A stretch of DNA of 64,000 bases from Flavobacterium phycosphaerae (GTDB taxonomy: Bacteria; Bacteroidota; Bacteroidia; Flavobacteriales; Flavobacteriaceae). The notes under the pieces are model-generated. The model was not told the DNA's origin. It saw only the letters and a program-made list of their open reading frames with translations, and made no database searches. The translations under genes and the position numbers were made by a program. Positions 36,704-45,472 of this stretch are shown piece by piece (the first letter of the stretch is position 1; every line of letters begins with the position of its first letter). Location: assembly GCF_010119235.1 (NCBI RefSeq), contig NZ_JAAATZ010000001.1, positions 960,501-1,024,500 of the forward strand. The letters are read 5' to 3'.

Positions 36704-38170
36704 TTAATTTTTTTGTTTGTAAGCGGCTATGGTAGCGTATTTTTCGGTTTTGTAAATTTTCTCTATTTGGGTGAACACTTTATCTCGGAAAGCAAAGCCC
36801 AACACTCCGGCTAAGGCCACAAAAAGAAATCCGATGTTGGCTGAAAAAAGAGAATAACCAAGGGTATACAATAACATCGGCACTAATAATTTAGGCAAAG
36901 AAATAAGCATCGTTTTTATATTAAAAGCCTGCTTATCGCCAAAAGCTTTATTGGCCATGGTCAAATCAATTGGCGTTTTTACATAAGCGCCTCCCAACAT
37001 TACCAAATGTGAGTTAACACCCATATTGTAAATGGCTCCCACAACAATCAGCATGTACGTTTCCCATCCGAAATACAAATAAAAAGAAGCGATAGTGGTT
37101 GAGATTAATGTTCCGATTACCATTAGCCACCATTTTGAAGTTAAATATTGTCGGTAACTGATGTTTTGGCTCATCATTAATTGGTAGTAAGCGCTGTCCC
37201 AACTTGGTACAAACTGTCCGAAAGTAAATAAAAATCCACCCGAGACAAATATTCCGGCAAAGACCTGCATCATGGGGTTTTGATAGGCTTCAATCGATTT
37301 GGTAAAGAACAACAACCCATAAAAAATGAATAAAAAACTCATGAAAACTGTGGTTCTGGAGCGCTTGTTTCTTCTCAACAGTTTAATGTCGTTTTTAAGA
37401 AACGTTCCTAAGGTTCCAAATTGGTTCAGCCAAGTATAATTTTCGGTTTTGGCTTCATCGCTTTTTTTGGATAATCCCGTGTCGAGATTCAGATTATTTT
37501 TGAAATAAGCAAACGAAAAATAATAAACCAAAATCGCTAAAAGTATCGGAACTATAAACCAATAATTAGTGTCGTAAAATCCTTGAAAAAATGGTTGTGT
37601 GTATTCGGTAACATTAAAGAGTTGGTAATATTGTGCTAATCCCAGACTCGCTACGATGACCAATAAAGGATAAAAAACAACATTTTTATTATTGATTAAA
37701 ACATTGATGAAATTGTTGGCATAGATGAGTGCCATCATGCCCAAATGCCAGAGTATAGCTTGGAATCCGTAGCCATGCATCAGTAAGACCACCGTAAACG
37801 GCACAAAGAAAAAGGCATGGATGATGTTAAAAAAAGAAATACCTGTTTTACCCAACGAATAATGAACAATGGTGTTTCGTTTTATGGGCAATGTCAGCAA
37901 CGGTTTTATATTGGTCACCGGCATTTTTTGAAAAAAATAACGAAGCACTAAATCGCCCACCAAATAATAAATAACATAAGTATTTACAGTTGATAGTGGT
38001 TCCATCCCTTCTTCTTTCAGGATAAAAAAAACAGCAGAACCCAATACAGTGAATAAAGCAATGAAGTACAAGGCGGCCAGCCCCATTATTATTTTCATAA
38101 CCAAATTGGCTGTGAAAGAGGCCGAACGAAAAAAGGATTTCCATTCAAGCCGGATAAAATGTTTGAACAT
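36704..38170 (-). CDS. DUF5687 membrane protein (ABC-2-like permease)
   Basis: 488 residues with about 11-12 membrane helices. The N-terminal region (FIRLEWKSFFRSASFTANLV) and overall layout fit DUF5687, the permease-like partner of a single ABC ATPase in Bacteroidota. Together with the ATP-binding protein just downstream it should form an exporter. PadR-controlled ABC exporters often handle drugs, peptides or lipids, but no substrate can be read from sequence. Confidence 0.85.
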   Translation of the reverse strand: MFKHFIRLEWKSFFRSASFTANLVMKIIMGLAALYFIALFTVLGSAVFFILKEEGMEPLSTVNTYVIYYLVGDLVLRYFFQKMPVTNIKPLLTLPIKRNTIVHYSLGKTGISFFNIIHAFFFVPFTVVLLMHGYGFQAILWHLGMMALIYANNFINVLINNKNVVFYPLLVIVASLGLAQYYQLFNVTEYTQPFFQGFYDTNYWFIVPILLAILVYYFSFAYFKNNLNLDTGLSKKSDEAKTENYTWLNQFGTLGTFLKNDIKLLRRNKRSRTTVFMSFLFIFYGLLFFTKSIEAYQNPMMQVFAGIFVSGGFLFTFGQFVPSWDSAYYQLMMSQNISYRQYLTSKWWLMVIGTLISTTIASFYLYFGWETYMLIVVGAIYNMGVNSHLVMLGGAYVKTPIDLTMANKAFGDKQAFNIKTMLISLPKLLVPMLLYTLGYSLFSANIGFLFVALAGVLGFAFRDKVFTQIEKIYKTEKYATIAAYKQKN

Positions 38171-38217
38171 GGTTGTTGGTTTAGGTTTTCGAATTAGTTT
38201 TTAAATATAGGAAAATG

Positions 38218-38916
38218 TTACAACTTATGACACATTTCATATTCCGGATAGGTTTGTCGTAAATAATATTCTGCTTTAGAAGGAATTAAAAACAGCACAA
38301 CATATTCGGTCAAAAATAAACCCACCAAAAGCAAACTAAACAAGGCTAAAAACCAATTCGGATAATTAGTATCGGTCAATCGGCAAGCTAATTGCACCAA
38401 AATATTCAACACTCCGGCAACTGAACTGTAGCCGAAAATAATGTCTTTTAGCAACCATCTTTTTCCGGTTTTAGCGGTTTCTTTTTTTTGTTTTCTGGTC
38501 AAAAAGGCCATTCCGACAATAAAACTAACAATCAAAAACCCTATCAACCACTGCATAATTTCTAAACTTTCCTGAAAAATTATCAGCAAATAATAGAGAA
38601 TCCCTATACTTGAAAAAGTGCCTATAATTTTGGGCAAACTGAAAAAAGACCGGAGTTCCTTTAAAACCATTTTATTGTATTTACTATGCAATACGCCTTT
38701 CCTTTTGTCAACCACTTCCATAAAACCAAAGACTCCGAATTTTTTGAATTCCAATTGCAAGGCTTGCTCAAAAGACAACTTTGGGTTTTCTTCCCATTGG
38801 ACTTCTATGGCATTGGCCAAATGATCAACCAATTCCGTTTGTAAATCGTAATATTCAACATAATGTTGGCGGGTAAATAAGTAGAGTTGTGCTACTTGGT
38901 CAGCGGTTAGTTTCAT
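38218..38916 (-). CDS. Four- or five-helix membrane protein of a PadR operon
   Basis: 232 residues. A soluble helical part (1-85) is followed by about four or five membrane helices. The N-terminal half (DLQTELVDHLANAIEVQWEE) resembles the DUF1700/DUF1129-like soluble domain of small proteins co-encoded with PadR regulators, which I take as the best guide, though identity is not certain. It follows padR by 1 bp. Confidence 0.7.
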   Translation of the reverse strand: MKLTADQVAQLYLFTRQHYVEYYDLQTELVDHLANAIEVQWEENPKLSFEQALQLEFKKFGVFGFMEVVDKRKGVLHSKYNKMVLKELRSFFSLPKIIGTFSSIGILYYLLIIFQESLEIMQWLIGFLIVSFIVGMAFLTRKQKKETAKTGKRWLLKDIIFGYSSVAGVLNILVQLACRLTDTNYPNWFLALFSLLLVGLFLTEYVVLFLIPSKAEYYLRQTYPEYEMCHKL

Positions 38917-38917
38917 G

Positions 38918-39253
38918 CTAATAATCCAGTTTTGGTTGTACTAAAGTTTGCATATTTCGAATAAAATCTTCCAGTTCTGCTAAGCGATTTACGGTTTCTG
39001 TAGTGCCCTTTTCAGTTAGTTTATAATATTTTCTTAACCGGTTGTCTACATTTTGTACTTCTACTTCCAACACCCCTTCGGCTTCAAGTTTATGCAAAGC
39101 AGGATATAAAGCTCCTTCGGTGATTTTTAATTCGCCATTGGTAATTTCTTTTACTTTCTGAGTGATTTCGTAGCCATACATCCTGCCATTTTCCTCCAAA
39201 AGTTTCATCACTATCGTGGTCAAACTCCCTTTATATAATTGCGAATTTTTCAT
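38918..39253 (-). CDS. PadR family transcriptional regulator
   Basis: 111 residues. The winged-helix DNA-binding domain carries the PadR signature YGYEITQKV and the recognition region ITEGALYPALHKLEAEGVLE, with the wing RKYYKLTEKG and a C-terminal dimerisation helix. PadR proteins are usually repressors released by small ligands. It heads the four-gene unit with the membrane protein, DUF5687 and the ABC ATPase and probably represses it. Candidate operator repeats lie in its promoter. Confidence 0.94.
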   Translation of the reverse strand: MKNSQLYKGSLTTIVMKLLEENGRMYGYEITQKVKEITNGELKITEGALYPALHKLEAEGVLEVEVQNVDNRLRKYYKLTEKGTTETVNRLAELEDFIRNMQTLVQPKLDY

Positions 39254-39275
39254 TGCATTTTTCTTTTTATAAAAT

Positions 39276-39283
39276 CAAATATA
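39276..39283 (-). promoter_or_regulatory. -7 promoter element for the padR operon
   Basis: Minus-strand TATATTTG fits TAnnTTTG, 23 bp upstream of the padR ATG. Confidence 0.55.
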
Positions 39284-39305
39284 CATAAGTTTTTTACATA
39301 CATAA
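39281..39305. promoter_or_regulatory. Direct-repeat candidate operator in the padR promoter
   Basis: Two exact copies of ATACATAA start 17 bp apart (39281 and 39298) and overlap the padR promoter between the -7 element and the expected -33 position. Repressor sites of PadR proteins often lie here. The assignment is inference. Confidence 0.35.
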
Positions 39306-39353
39306 TATTCTTAGGTAATAAATTTTATATTTCTTTAAAAGTGATTCGTTTGT

Positions 39354-39361
39354 TACCTTTG
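39354..39361 (+). promoter_or_regulatory. -7 promoter element for the PaaE-like reductase
   Basis: TACCTTTG fits TAnnTTTG, 14 bp before the ATG at 39376. It faces the padR promoter about 70 bp away. Confidence 0.55.
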
Positions 39362-39375
39362 CAAAAAATAATTTC

Positions 39376-40431
39376 ATGTCAGCCTTTTATAAACTACATA
39401 TCAAAGAAGTAAAGCACGAAACACCGCATGCCGTTTCTGTGACTTTTACCATTCCAACCGAATTAAAAACTGTGTACCAATTCACCGCTGGTCAATATGT
39501 AAATTTAAAATTAACTCTTGACGGTCAGGAAGTGCGTCGTGCTTATTCGGTTTGTTCTTCGCCCAATAGTGGAGAATTACGTATCGCTATTAAATCAGTG
39601 AAAAATGGTCATTTCTCGAAGTTTGCCAATGAAAATTTAAAAGCCGGGGATATTTTAGAAGTCAGTCAACCTGAAGGAAGATTTACTTTTGAACCGTCTT
39701 TTGCTAACTTGAAAAACTATGCTGCTTTTGCTGCAGGAAGCGGAATCACACCGGTCATGTCTATCTTGAAATCGGTTTTGGAAAGCGAACCTAAGAGCAC
39801 TTTTGTTTTGGTTTACGGAAATAAAACTCCGGAAGAAACCATTTTTCACAACGAATTACACGAACTGCAATTGAAATATGTGGGTCGTTTTTTTGTGCAT
39901 TATGTGTTTAGTCAGGCCCGAGTAGAGCAAGAGCATTTTGGTCGTATTGATAAATCAATTGTGAATTTTGTTTTGAATAACAAACACAAAGAAAAAGAGT
40001 TCGACAAGTTCTATTTATGTGGTCCTGAGGAAATGATTAATTTGGTTTCCGATGTGTTGAAAGAGCACAGCATTCTTGAGAAAAACATCAAATTTGAATT
40101 GTTTTCTACTTCAACGGCTGCCGATAATACAACGGCTGCTAGCCATACCGGCCATACTAAAATTACGGTTTTGGTTGACGATGAAGAAACCACTTTCGAG
40201 ATGTCGCAAAAACAAACCGTTTTGGAAGCTGCTTTAAAGCAAGGTATTGATGCTCCTTATTCTTGTCAAGGCGGGATTTGTAGTTCCTGTTTGGCCCGAA
40301 TCACAACCGGTTCAGCCGAAATGAAAAAGAATTCGATTTTAACCGATAGCGAAATTGCCGAAGGATTAATATTAACCTGTCAAGCTCATCCCACTTCCGC
40401 AGAAATTTATGTGGATTATGATGATGTGTAA
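39376..40431 (+). CDS. PaaE-like flavin/2Fe-2S ferredoxin reductase
   Basis: 351 residues in three domains: FAD-binding (RAYSVCSSP), NAD(P)-binding (AAGSGITPVMSILKS) and a C-terminal plant-type 2Fe-2S domain with the cluster pattern CQGGICSSC and a fourth Cys in LTCQAHP. It passes electrons from NAD(P)H through FAD and the cluster to an acceptor. No paa oxygenase subunits lie nearby, so phenylacetate breakdown is not implied; the partner could be a desaturase such as that at 6347. Single-gene unit. Confidence 0.9.
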   Translation: MSAFYKLHIKEVKHETPHAVSVTFTIPTELKTVYQFTAGQYVNLKLTLDGQEVRRAYSVCSSPNSGELRIAIKSVKNGHFSKFANENLKAGDILEVSQPEGRFTFEPSFANLKNYAAFAAGSGITPVMSILKSVLESEPKSTFVLVYGNKTPEETIFHNELHELQLKYVGRFFVHYVFSQARVEQEHFGRIDKSIVNFVLNNKHKEKEFDKFYLCGPEEMINLVSDVLKEHSILEKNIKFELFSTSTAADNTTAASHTGHTKITVLVDDEETTFEMSQKQTVLEAALKQGIDAPYSCQGGICSSCLARITTGSAEMKKNSILTDSEIAEGLILTCQAHPTSAEIYVDYDDV

Positions 40432-40455
40432 ATAAAGAATAACCTTTTAGAATAG

Positions 40456-40486
40456 TAAAAACTTCCCTAACCGGAAGTTTTTTTAT
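40456..40486. terminator. Bidirectional terminator
   Basis: AAAACTTCC and GGAAGTTTT form a 9-bp stem with a 6-nt loop flanked by A- and T-tracts between convergent genes. Confidence 0.85.
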
Positions 40487-41526
40487 TTTAACAAAGAAGC
40501 TATTTTCCCGACAACTGTTTCCGGAGCTATGGTGCGCATCACCTCTTCATAACCAACTACTTTTTTGTTGCCATAAACTGACGTTGGTAATAATGGAAAT
40601 TTTTCTCTGTCGGATACCAAACAATTTTCCATGGGTTGGTTAAATGGCTTAAATCCGGCGAAAGGATGCGTGGCTCCCCAAAGTGTTATCACTTTTACCC
40701 CGAGCATAGCAGCAATATGGGCATTCCCGCTATCCATAGAAAGCATTACATCTAAATTGGAAATCAAGTGTAATTCTTGTGGTAATTTAAGTTGGCCGGC
40801 CACAACGATGCAATTGCTTTTGTCTTTGGCTAATAACTTTAGTTGTTCAATTTCTTTGTTGCCACCACCAAAAAGGAAAAGTTTAGTATTGCTATTCAAG
40901 GCCAGCTCATCAATGACTTGTTGCATCAAATCCATCGGATATACTTTGCTGTCGTATTGAGCAAATGGGGCAATACCAATCCAATTTTGTTTCGCTTTTT
41001 CGCCTGAAACTGAAATAATTTCGTTGGATAAAATAGCCTTTTCAGGAAACTTAGGATTCGATAAATCTACTGAAAAGCCCAGTTGATTGAAAGTGTCCAC
41101 ATGCCTATCCGTCATCGATTTTACCGGTTCAAAGATTTTGTTTTCGGCACAGGTAAGCGCTTTTTTTTCGGCTCTGCCTTTGTTAGTAAAAGCTACTTTT
41201 TTACCACTCAAAGCAAATAAGGTACGCACCACTTTGGATCGTAAAACATTGTGTAAATCGGCAACGGCGTCTATCTTCAATGGCTTTAAATCGTAATACA
41301 ATTTCAGTAAACCAAGAAATCCTTTGTGTTTTCCTTTTACATCTACAGCAAAAAAACTCACATTGGGAATACCTTCAAAAAAAGGCTGAAAAAACGGACG
41401 CGAAACCATCGTGATTTTCACATTAGGATTTTGCTGCACCAACGCTCTTATAACAGGAACCGTAATCGCAACGTCGCCCATGGCTGACAATCGGATGACG
41501 GCTATATGTTGGATTTTGTTTGACAA
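40483..41526 (-). CDS. Glycosyltransferase family 9 (heptosyltransferase-like)
   Basis: 347 residues from a TTG start (41526); no ATG is in frame between the previous gene and the conserved N-terminus IAVIRLSAMGDVAITVPVI. The GT9 fold shows this N-terminal block, IDAVADLHNVLRSK and the C-terminal MSMDSGNAHIAAMLGVKVI with the nucleotide-sugar-binding region. GT9 enzymes add ADP-heptose to the lipopolysaccharide core; in Bacteroidota the sugar may differ. DUF4254 lies 14 bp upstream, a pairing common in this phylum. Confidence 0.92.
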   Translation of the reverse strand: MSNKIQHIAVIRLSAMGDVAITVPVIRALVQQNPNVKITMVSRPFFQPFFEGIPNVSFFAVDVKGKHKGFLGLLKLYYDLKPLKIDAVADLHNVLRSKVVRTLFALSGKKVAFTNKGRAEKKALTCAENKIFEPVKSMTDRHVDTFNQLGFSVDLSNPKFPEKAILSNEIISVSGEKAKQNWIGIAPFAQYDSKVYPMDLMQQVIDELALNSNTKLFLFGGGNKEIEQLKLLAKDKSNCIVVAGQLKLPQELHLISNLDVMLSMDSGNAHIAAMLGVKVITLWGATHPFAGFKPFNQPMENCLVSDREKFPLLPTSVYGNKKVVGYEEVMRTIAPETVVGKIASLLK

Positions 41527-41540
41527 AAGGTTGTCGGTAA

Positions 41541-42146
41541 TTATTTCTTGTTTTGGTACAACACCGGATTCAAATCGTCGTCGTTGTACATTTTCATTTG
41601 CTTATACACTTTCATGAATTTGTCGCCGTTTTCAATATCGGTCAACAAATCGTTGATGGAAATGAACATGTCATTTTTTTGGTCTAACAACACATTCAAT
41701 TTCTCTTGACATTTGGCTCTATGTTCAGCCGTTGCTTCTGCACGGTTAGCTTCTTCATTCATGTGATAAATTTTCAACGCCAAAATTGACAAACGGTCGA
41801 TAGCCCAAGCCGGACTTTCGGTATTGATTTTGGCATTTGGTTTTACCTGAACATCTTTGTGTTTTTGTAAAAAATAGCTGTCGATATACTCTACCATATC
41901 GGTACGAACTTGATTGGAAGCATCGATTTTTCGTTTCAAAACTAAAGCTGCCACCGGGTCGATATTCGGATCACGGATGATATCTTCATAATGCCATTGC
42001 ACCGTGTCTACCCAGTTTTTGGCATATAGTAAATACTCAATAGTCCCTTTGGTGTAAGGGTTTAAAGTGGGTTGGTATACATCGTCAATAACATGGTAAT
42101 CTTTGATGCTTTGTTCAAAAATAGGAAAGGCAAATTGTGAAAACAT
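41541..42146 (-). CDS. DUF4254 protein
   Basis: 201 residues, mostly helical, cytoplasmic, no membrane segment. The motifs WHYEDIIRD and IDRLSILALKIYHM fit DUF4254, found next to GT9 heptosyltransferase genes in Bacteroidota. A role with that glycosyltransferase in lipopolysaccharide synthesis is inferred from linkage; no catalytic residues are known to me. Confidence 0.88.
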   Translation of the reverse strand: MFSQFAFPIFEQSIKDYHVIDDVYQPTLNPYTKGTIEYLLYAKNWVDTVQWHYEDIIRDPNIDPVAALVLKRKIDASNQVRTDMVEYIDSYFLQKHKDVQVKPNAKINTESPAWAIDRLSILALKIYHMNEEANRAEATAEHRAKCQEKLNVLLDQKNDMFISINDLLTDIENGDKFMKVYKQMKMYNDDDLNPVLYQNKK

Positions 42147-42178
42147 ATCGTAGATTTTTATTTTATTTCATACTATTC

Positions 42179-42190
42179 GACCTAAAGGTC
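42179..42190. repeat. Short palindrome in the DUF4254 leader
   Basis: GACCTAAAGGTC has 5-bp arms. It lies just past the expected transcript start of the DUF4254-GT9 unit, so it could be an operator or a small hairpin at the 5' end of the message. Confidence 0.35.
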
Positions 42191-42197
42191 TCGGGTG

Positions 42198-42205
42198 CAA
42201 AGATA
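42198..42205 (-). promoter_or_regulatory. -7 promoter element for DUF4254-GT9
   Basis: Minus-strand TATCTTTG fits TAnnTTTG, about 52 bp upstream of the DUF4254 ATG. Confidence 0.5.
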
Positions 42206-42247
42206 GTTTTTTATACTTTTACCCAAACATACAAATTTTAGTCGTCC

Positions 42248-42901
42248 ATGCATATTCATTATATTTCTGAGCAGAACAGTATTCTCAATCATTTTTTAGC
42301 CCAAATTCGCGATGTTACCATTCAAAAAGACAGCATGCGTTTTCGAAAAAATATTGAACGTATTGGGGAAATTATGGCCTATGAACTGAGCAAAACTTTA
42401 GACTATAAAGCGGTAGATATACAAACTCCGCTTGGCATAAAACACACCACAACAGTTGCCGAACCGGTGGTATTGTGTTCAATTCTTCGTGCCGGATTGG
42501 CCTTGCACATGGGCTTCATGAATATTTTTGACAATGCCGAAAACGGATTCGTATCAGCCTATCGCCATCATTATGACAACGATGATAAGTTTGATATTTT
42601 AGTAGAATACCAAGCCGCGCCGTCTTTTGAAAATAAAAATCTGATTTTAATTGACCCTATGTTAGCCACCGGACAATCGATAGTGGCGGTATTACATAAA
42701 TTGCATTTGGAACAAAAACCAAAAGAGATCCACATAGCAGTTGTAATTGCAGCTCCCGAAGGCATTGCTTACCTGGAAAAAAACCTGCCCGACAATTGCC
42801 ACCTTTGGGTAGCGGCATTAGACGAAAAGCTTAACGAGAAAAATTACATCATTCCCGGATTGGGTGATGCCGGTGATTTGGCTTACGGCAACAAATTATA
42901 G
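42248..42901 (+). CDS. upp: Uracil phosphoribosyltransferase
   Basis: 217 residues. It salvages uracil with PRPP to give UMP. The PRPP loop is LILIDPMLATGQSIVA and the C-terminal uracil-binding region is YIIPGLGDAGDLAYGN, both well conserved. Length is normal. A near-consensus promoter element (TACTTTTA, 42214-42221, last base off) lies 26 bp upstream. Its 3' end would overlap the restored DUF6427 gene by 6 bp. Confidence 0.95.
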   Translation: MHIHYISEQNSILNHFLAQIRDVTIQKDSMRFRKNIERIGEIMAYELSKTLDYKAVDIQTPLGIKHTTTVAEPVVLCSILRAGLALHMGFMNIFDNAENGFVSAYRHHYDNDDKFDILVEYQAAPSFENKNLILIDPMLATGQSIVAVLHKLHLEQKPKEIHIAVVIAAPEGIAYLEKNLPDNCHLWVAALDEKLNEKNYIIPGLGDAGDLAYGNKL

Positions 42902-42999
42902 TTGCGCAAAAAAGGCAAAAAAGCTTCCCACAATCAGTAGTAATAATGTGATTTCCTGATACATTTTGTTTTGGGAATACTCTATATTATTGGTACACA

Positions 43000-43824
43000 T
43001 TACCGATAAGGGCATAAAAGTGAAAAGCAACATAGCGTTGTTTTTTCGGGCGACATTACAAATATTAGGGAACCAATCAAAAAAGCAAAAATCATTTTCT
43101 TGTAAGATGCCTGCAAAATAAGTGGTCGGTTGGTCATTGAAAAAATCATTGAAAACAGGAAGTAAACGGCAATTACTACATAAAATGACAGTGCTGCATT
43201 TTGGTAGTTGTTGGTGAAATAATTCAGTTCAAAATTGACCTGTGCCTGATTTAAGATATGGTCAATCCATGTTTTATCAAAGAGTATTGCGGCCAATACA
43301 AAAATTGTTGCTGTGGCAAAAAAGGCTACAAAAGGTAAAAGCCAATTTCTGTAATCTCTGGAAGCATGAAAAATAATAGAAATGTAAACCAAAACAATAA
43401 AAAGAATACACCAGAAATGGAATAAGCTGGCGATAAAAATCCACATGGCTGCATCGAAAATTTTCTCTTTTGGCGCCTTTAAACTTTGCAATGAAATCAT
43501 TCTCCGCATGGATAACAGCAGAAAAAAGTTGGCAAACATCAAATTTGAATTATTAAAAACGCCGGGGAAAAGCACTAAAAATAACAGAAAAAATAAAATA
43601 GTGTAACTGCTGTCTTTGGTCAATCCGTTCTTCTTCACCATGAAATTTACCAGAAAAAAAGAAGCTAACAACAAGACAATCAACACACTGTTTTTGGAAA
43701 GCCCATTGGCAGCTGCCGTGATAAATAAATCACTCGTTTGGTATATAAAAAAGAAGCATAGCAATAAAACTACAATCAACGAATAATTCAAGATGGTAGA
43801 TTTTTTAAAAACGCTTGTTATCAT
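43000..43824 (-). CDS. DUF6427 membrane protein, C-terminus altered by a frameshift
   Basis: 274 residues as read, with about seven or eight membrane helices. The last 13 residues (TTLCCFSLLCPYR) look out of frame. Adding one base to the six-base run at 43051-43056 changes the end to KNNAMLLFTFMPLSVM and continues to a stop at 42896-42898, giving 309 residues with one more helix (EITLLLLIVGSFFAFFAQL), which fits DUF6427. Family members sit with upp, DUF6341 and purD in flavobacteria. The function is unknown; a membrane role tied to nucleotide supply is a guess from linkage. Confidence 0.82.
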   Translation of the reverse strand: MITSVFKKSTILNYSLIVVLLLCFFFIYQTSDLFITAAANGLSKNSVLIVLLLASFFLVNFMVKKNGLTKDSSYTILFFLLFLVLFPGVFNNSNLMFANFFLLLSMRRMISLQSLKAPKEKIFDAAMWIFIASLFHFWCILFIVLVYISIIFHASRDYRNWLLPFVAFFATATIFVLAAILFDKTWIDHILNQAQVNFELNYFTNNYQNAALSFYVVIAVYFLFSMIFSMTNRPLILQASYKKMIFAFLIGSLIFVMSPEKTTLCCFSLLCPYR

Positions 43825-43844
43825 GTGGATATTTTATACATTTG
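43815..43844 (+). promoter_or_regulatory. -33/-7 promoter of the DUF6341 gene
   Basis: TTG (43815-43817), a 19-bp spacer and TACATTTG (43837-43844) match the Bacteroidota promoter. It lies inside the N-terminal region of the opposing DUF6427 gene and fixes the downstream ATG at 43871. Confidence 0.6.
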
Positions 43845-43870
43845 TGACGGTAAATATAACATTTTATAAA

Positions 43871-44101
43871 ATGAAAGCATTTTTTGAAGGCATTCAAACC
43901 TTATTTGTAGATTTTTTATTCAAACCTTTAGATTGGATGCGTACCTTGGAATTAAGCAACTGGTGGTTGGCTAATATTGTTAGCTGGGCATTAATGTTGA
44001 TTTGTGCCAAATACGTAATATACTGGTGTAAAGAATTGAAAAAACATCAAGATAACAACGAAGAAAACCAAGATACTACGGCACACTCTTTCTTAAAGTA
44101 A
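43871..44101 (+). CDS. DUF6341 small membrane protein
   Basis: 76 residues from [17 protein letters not shown]; the frame extends 26 codons upstream, but those lie before the promoter. One or two hydrophobic segments (about 12-24 and 34-54) precede a charged tail. The sequence fits DUF6341, a short flavobacterial family next to DUF6427. Its last 9 bp overlap the 3' end of purD on the other strand. Function unknown. Confidence 0.82.
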   Translation: MKAFFEGIQTLFVDFLFKPLDWMRTLELSNWWLANIVSWALMLICAKYVIYWCKELKKHQDNNEENQDTTAHSFLK

Positions 44102-45367
44102 GTCGAACCCAATATCTTTTCTAAAATACATCTTATCAAAATGTAGCTTGTCTATATTTTGGTAAGATTTTTTTATGGCCTCCTGAAAGTTATCGCCGTA
44201 AGAGGTAACCGCTAAAACCCTTCCTCCGTTGGTGACTACTTTTCCGTTTTCTAACTTAGTTCCCGCGTGAAAAACAATAGAATCTTCTATACTTTCGAAG
44301 CCTGAAATCTCAAACCCTTTTTCATAATCCTCAGGATACCCTCCCGAAACGACCATGATTGTCGTGGCACTTCTTTCATCAATTTCTAAAGTAACTTCAT
44401 CTAATTTTTGATCTGCCACGGCTTGAAACAATTCTACTAAATCCGATTTGATTCTCGGCATCACCACTTCGGTTTCCGGATCGCCCATTCTCACATTATA
44501 CTCAATAACCATAGGCTCACCCTTTACATTGATTAAACCAATAAAAACAAACCCTTTGTATTCTATACCGTCTTTTTGTAAACCGGCAATCGTTGGTTTT
44601 ACAATACGGGTTTCTATTTTTTCTAATAGTACTTCATCGGCAAAAGGCACTGGGGAAACGGCTCCCATGCCACCGGTATTCAGGCCGGTATCGCCTTCTC
44701 CGATTCGTTTGTAATCTTTGGCTGTTGGCAGCATTTTATAATTTTTGCCATCCGTCAAAACAAAACAACTCAATTCAATGCCGTCCAGAAATTCTTCGAT
44801 AACAACCTTAGAACTGGCAGTGCCGAATTTGGCATGCACCAGCATATTTCGCAATTCAGTTTTTGCCACTTCTAAATCATTCAAAATCAAAACACCTTTC
44901 CCGGCGGCTAAGCCATCGGCTTTCAAAACATAAGGTGGTTGCAAAGTCTCCAGAAAGTTACAGCCCTTTTCAACTGTTTCAGCAGTAAAACTGTCATAGG
45001 CTGCAGTTGGAATTTTATGCTTGATTAGAAATTCTTTAGCAAATTCTTTACTACCCTCGAGCTGTGCTCCCACTTTAGAAGGGCCAATTACCGGAATGTG
45101 GTTTATATCGGAGTCGCTTTTGAAAAAATCATAAATTCCAAGTACCAAGGGGTCTTCCGGGCCCACCACTACCATATCCACTTTTTCCTTTATCGCGAAA
45201 GTTTTTACGGCATTAAAATCATTGGGATTTAGAGAAATATTTGTAGCTATAGCATCAGTTCCGGCATTCCCGGGTGCTACAAAAAGTTGGGTGCATTTCG
45301 AACTTTGAAGCAGTTTATAAGCTAAAGCGTGTTCTCTGCCGCCTGAGCCCAGTAGTAAAATGGTCAT
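44093..45367 (-). CDS. purD: Phosphoribosylamine-glycine ligase
   Basis: 424 residues, the normal length. It joins glycine to phosphoribosylamine in purine synthesis. The N-terminal block [17 protein letters not shown], the ATP-grasp core ([18 protein letters not shown]) and [18 protein letters not shown] are intact. It has its own promoter and ends by overlapping the DUF6341 gene tail to tail. Confidence 0.97.
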   Translation of the reverse strand: MTILLLGSGGREHALAYKLLQSSKCTQLFVAPGNAGTDAIATNISLNPNDFNAVKTFAIKEKVDMVVVGPEDPLVLGIYDFFKSDSDINHIPVIGPSKVGAQLEGSKEFAKEFLIKHKIPTAAYDSFTAETVEKGCNFLETLQPPYVLKADGLAAGKGVLILNDLEVAKTELRNMLVHAKFGTASSKVVIEEFLDGIELSCFVLTDGKNYKMLPTAKDYKRIGEGDTGLNTGGMGAVSPVPFADEVLLEKIETRIVKPTIAGLQKDGIEYKGFVFIGLINVKGEPMVIEYNVRMGDPETEVVMPRIKSDLVELFQAVADQKLDEVTLEIDERSATTIMVVSGGYPEDYEKGFEISGFESIEDSIVFHAGTKLENGKVVTNGGRVLAVTSYGDNFQEAIKKSYQNIDKLHFDKMYFRKDIGFDLL

Positions 45368-45396
45368 GTTGTTGTTGTGTTGTGTGTTTAAGCATG

Positions 45397-45404
45397 CAAA
45401 AATA
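45397..45404 (-). promoter_or_regulatory. -7 promoter element for purD
   Basis: Minus-strand TATTTTTG fits TAnnTTTG, about 30 bp upstream of the purD ATG. No purine riboswitch or PurR-like palindrome was recognised. Confidence 0.5.
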
Positions 45405-45472
45405 GTATGTTTATTTTTTTATCGCGTATTTTTCACTAATTTAGTGTTCTAAAAATCTAAAAAACAAATACT

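Noticed and set aside
43793..43870. Upstream start for the DUF6341 gene
   Set aside because: The promoter at 43815-43844 lies inside it, and the family start is MKAFFEG.
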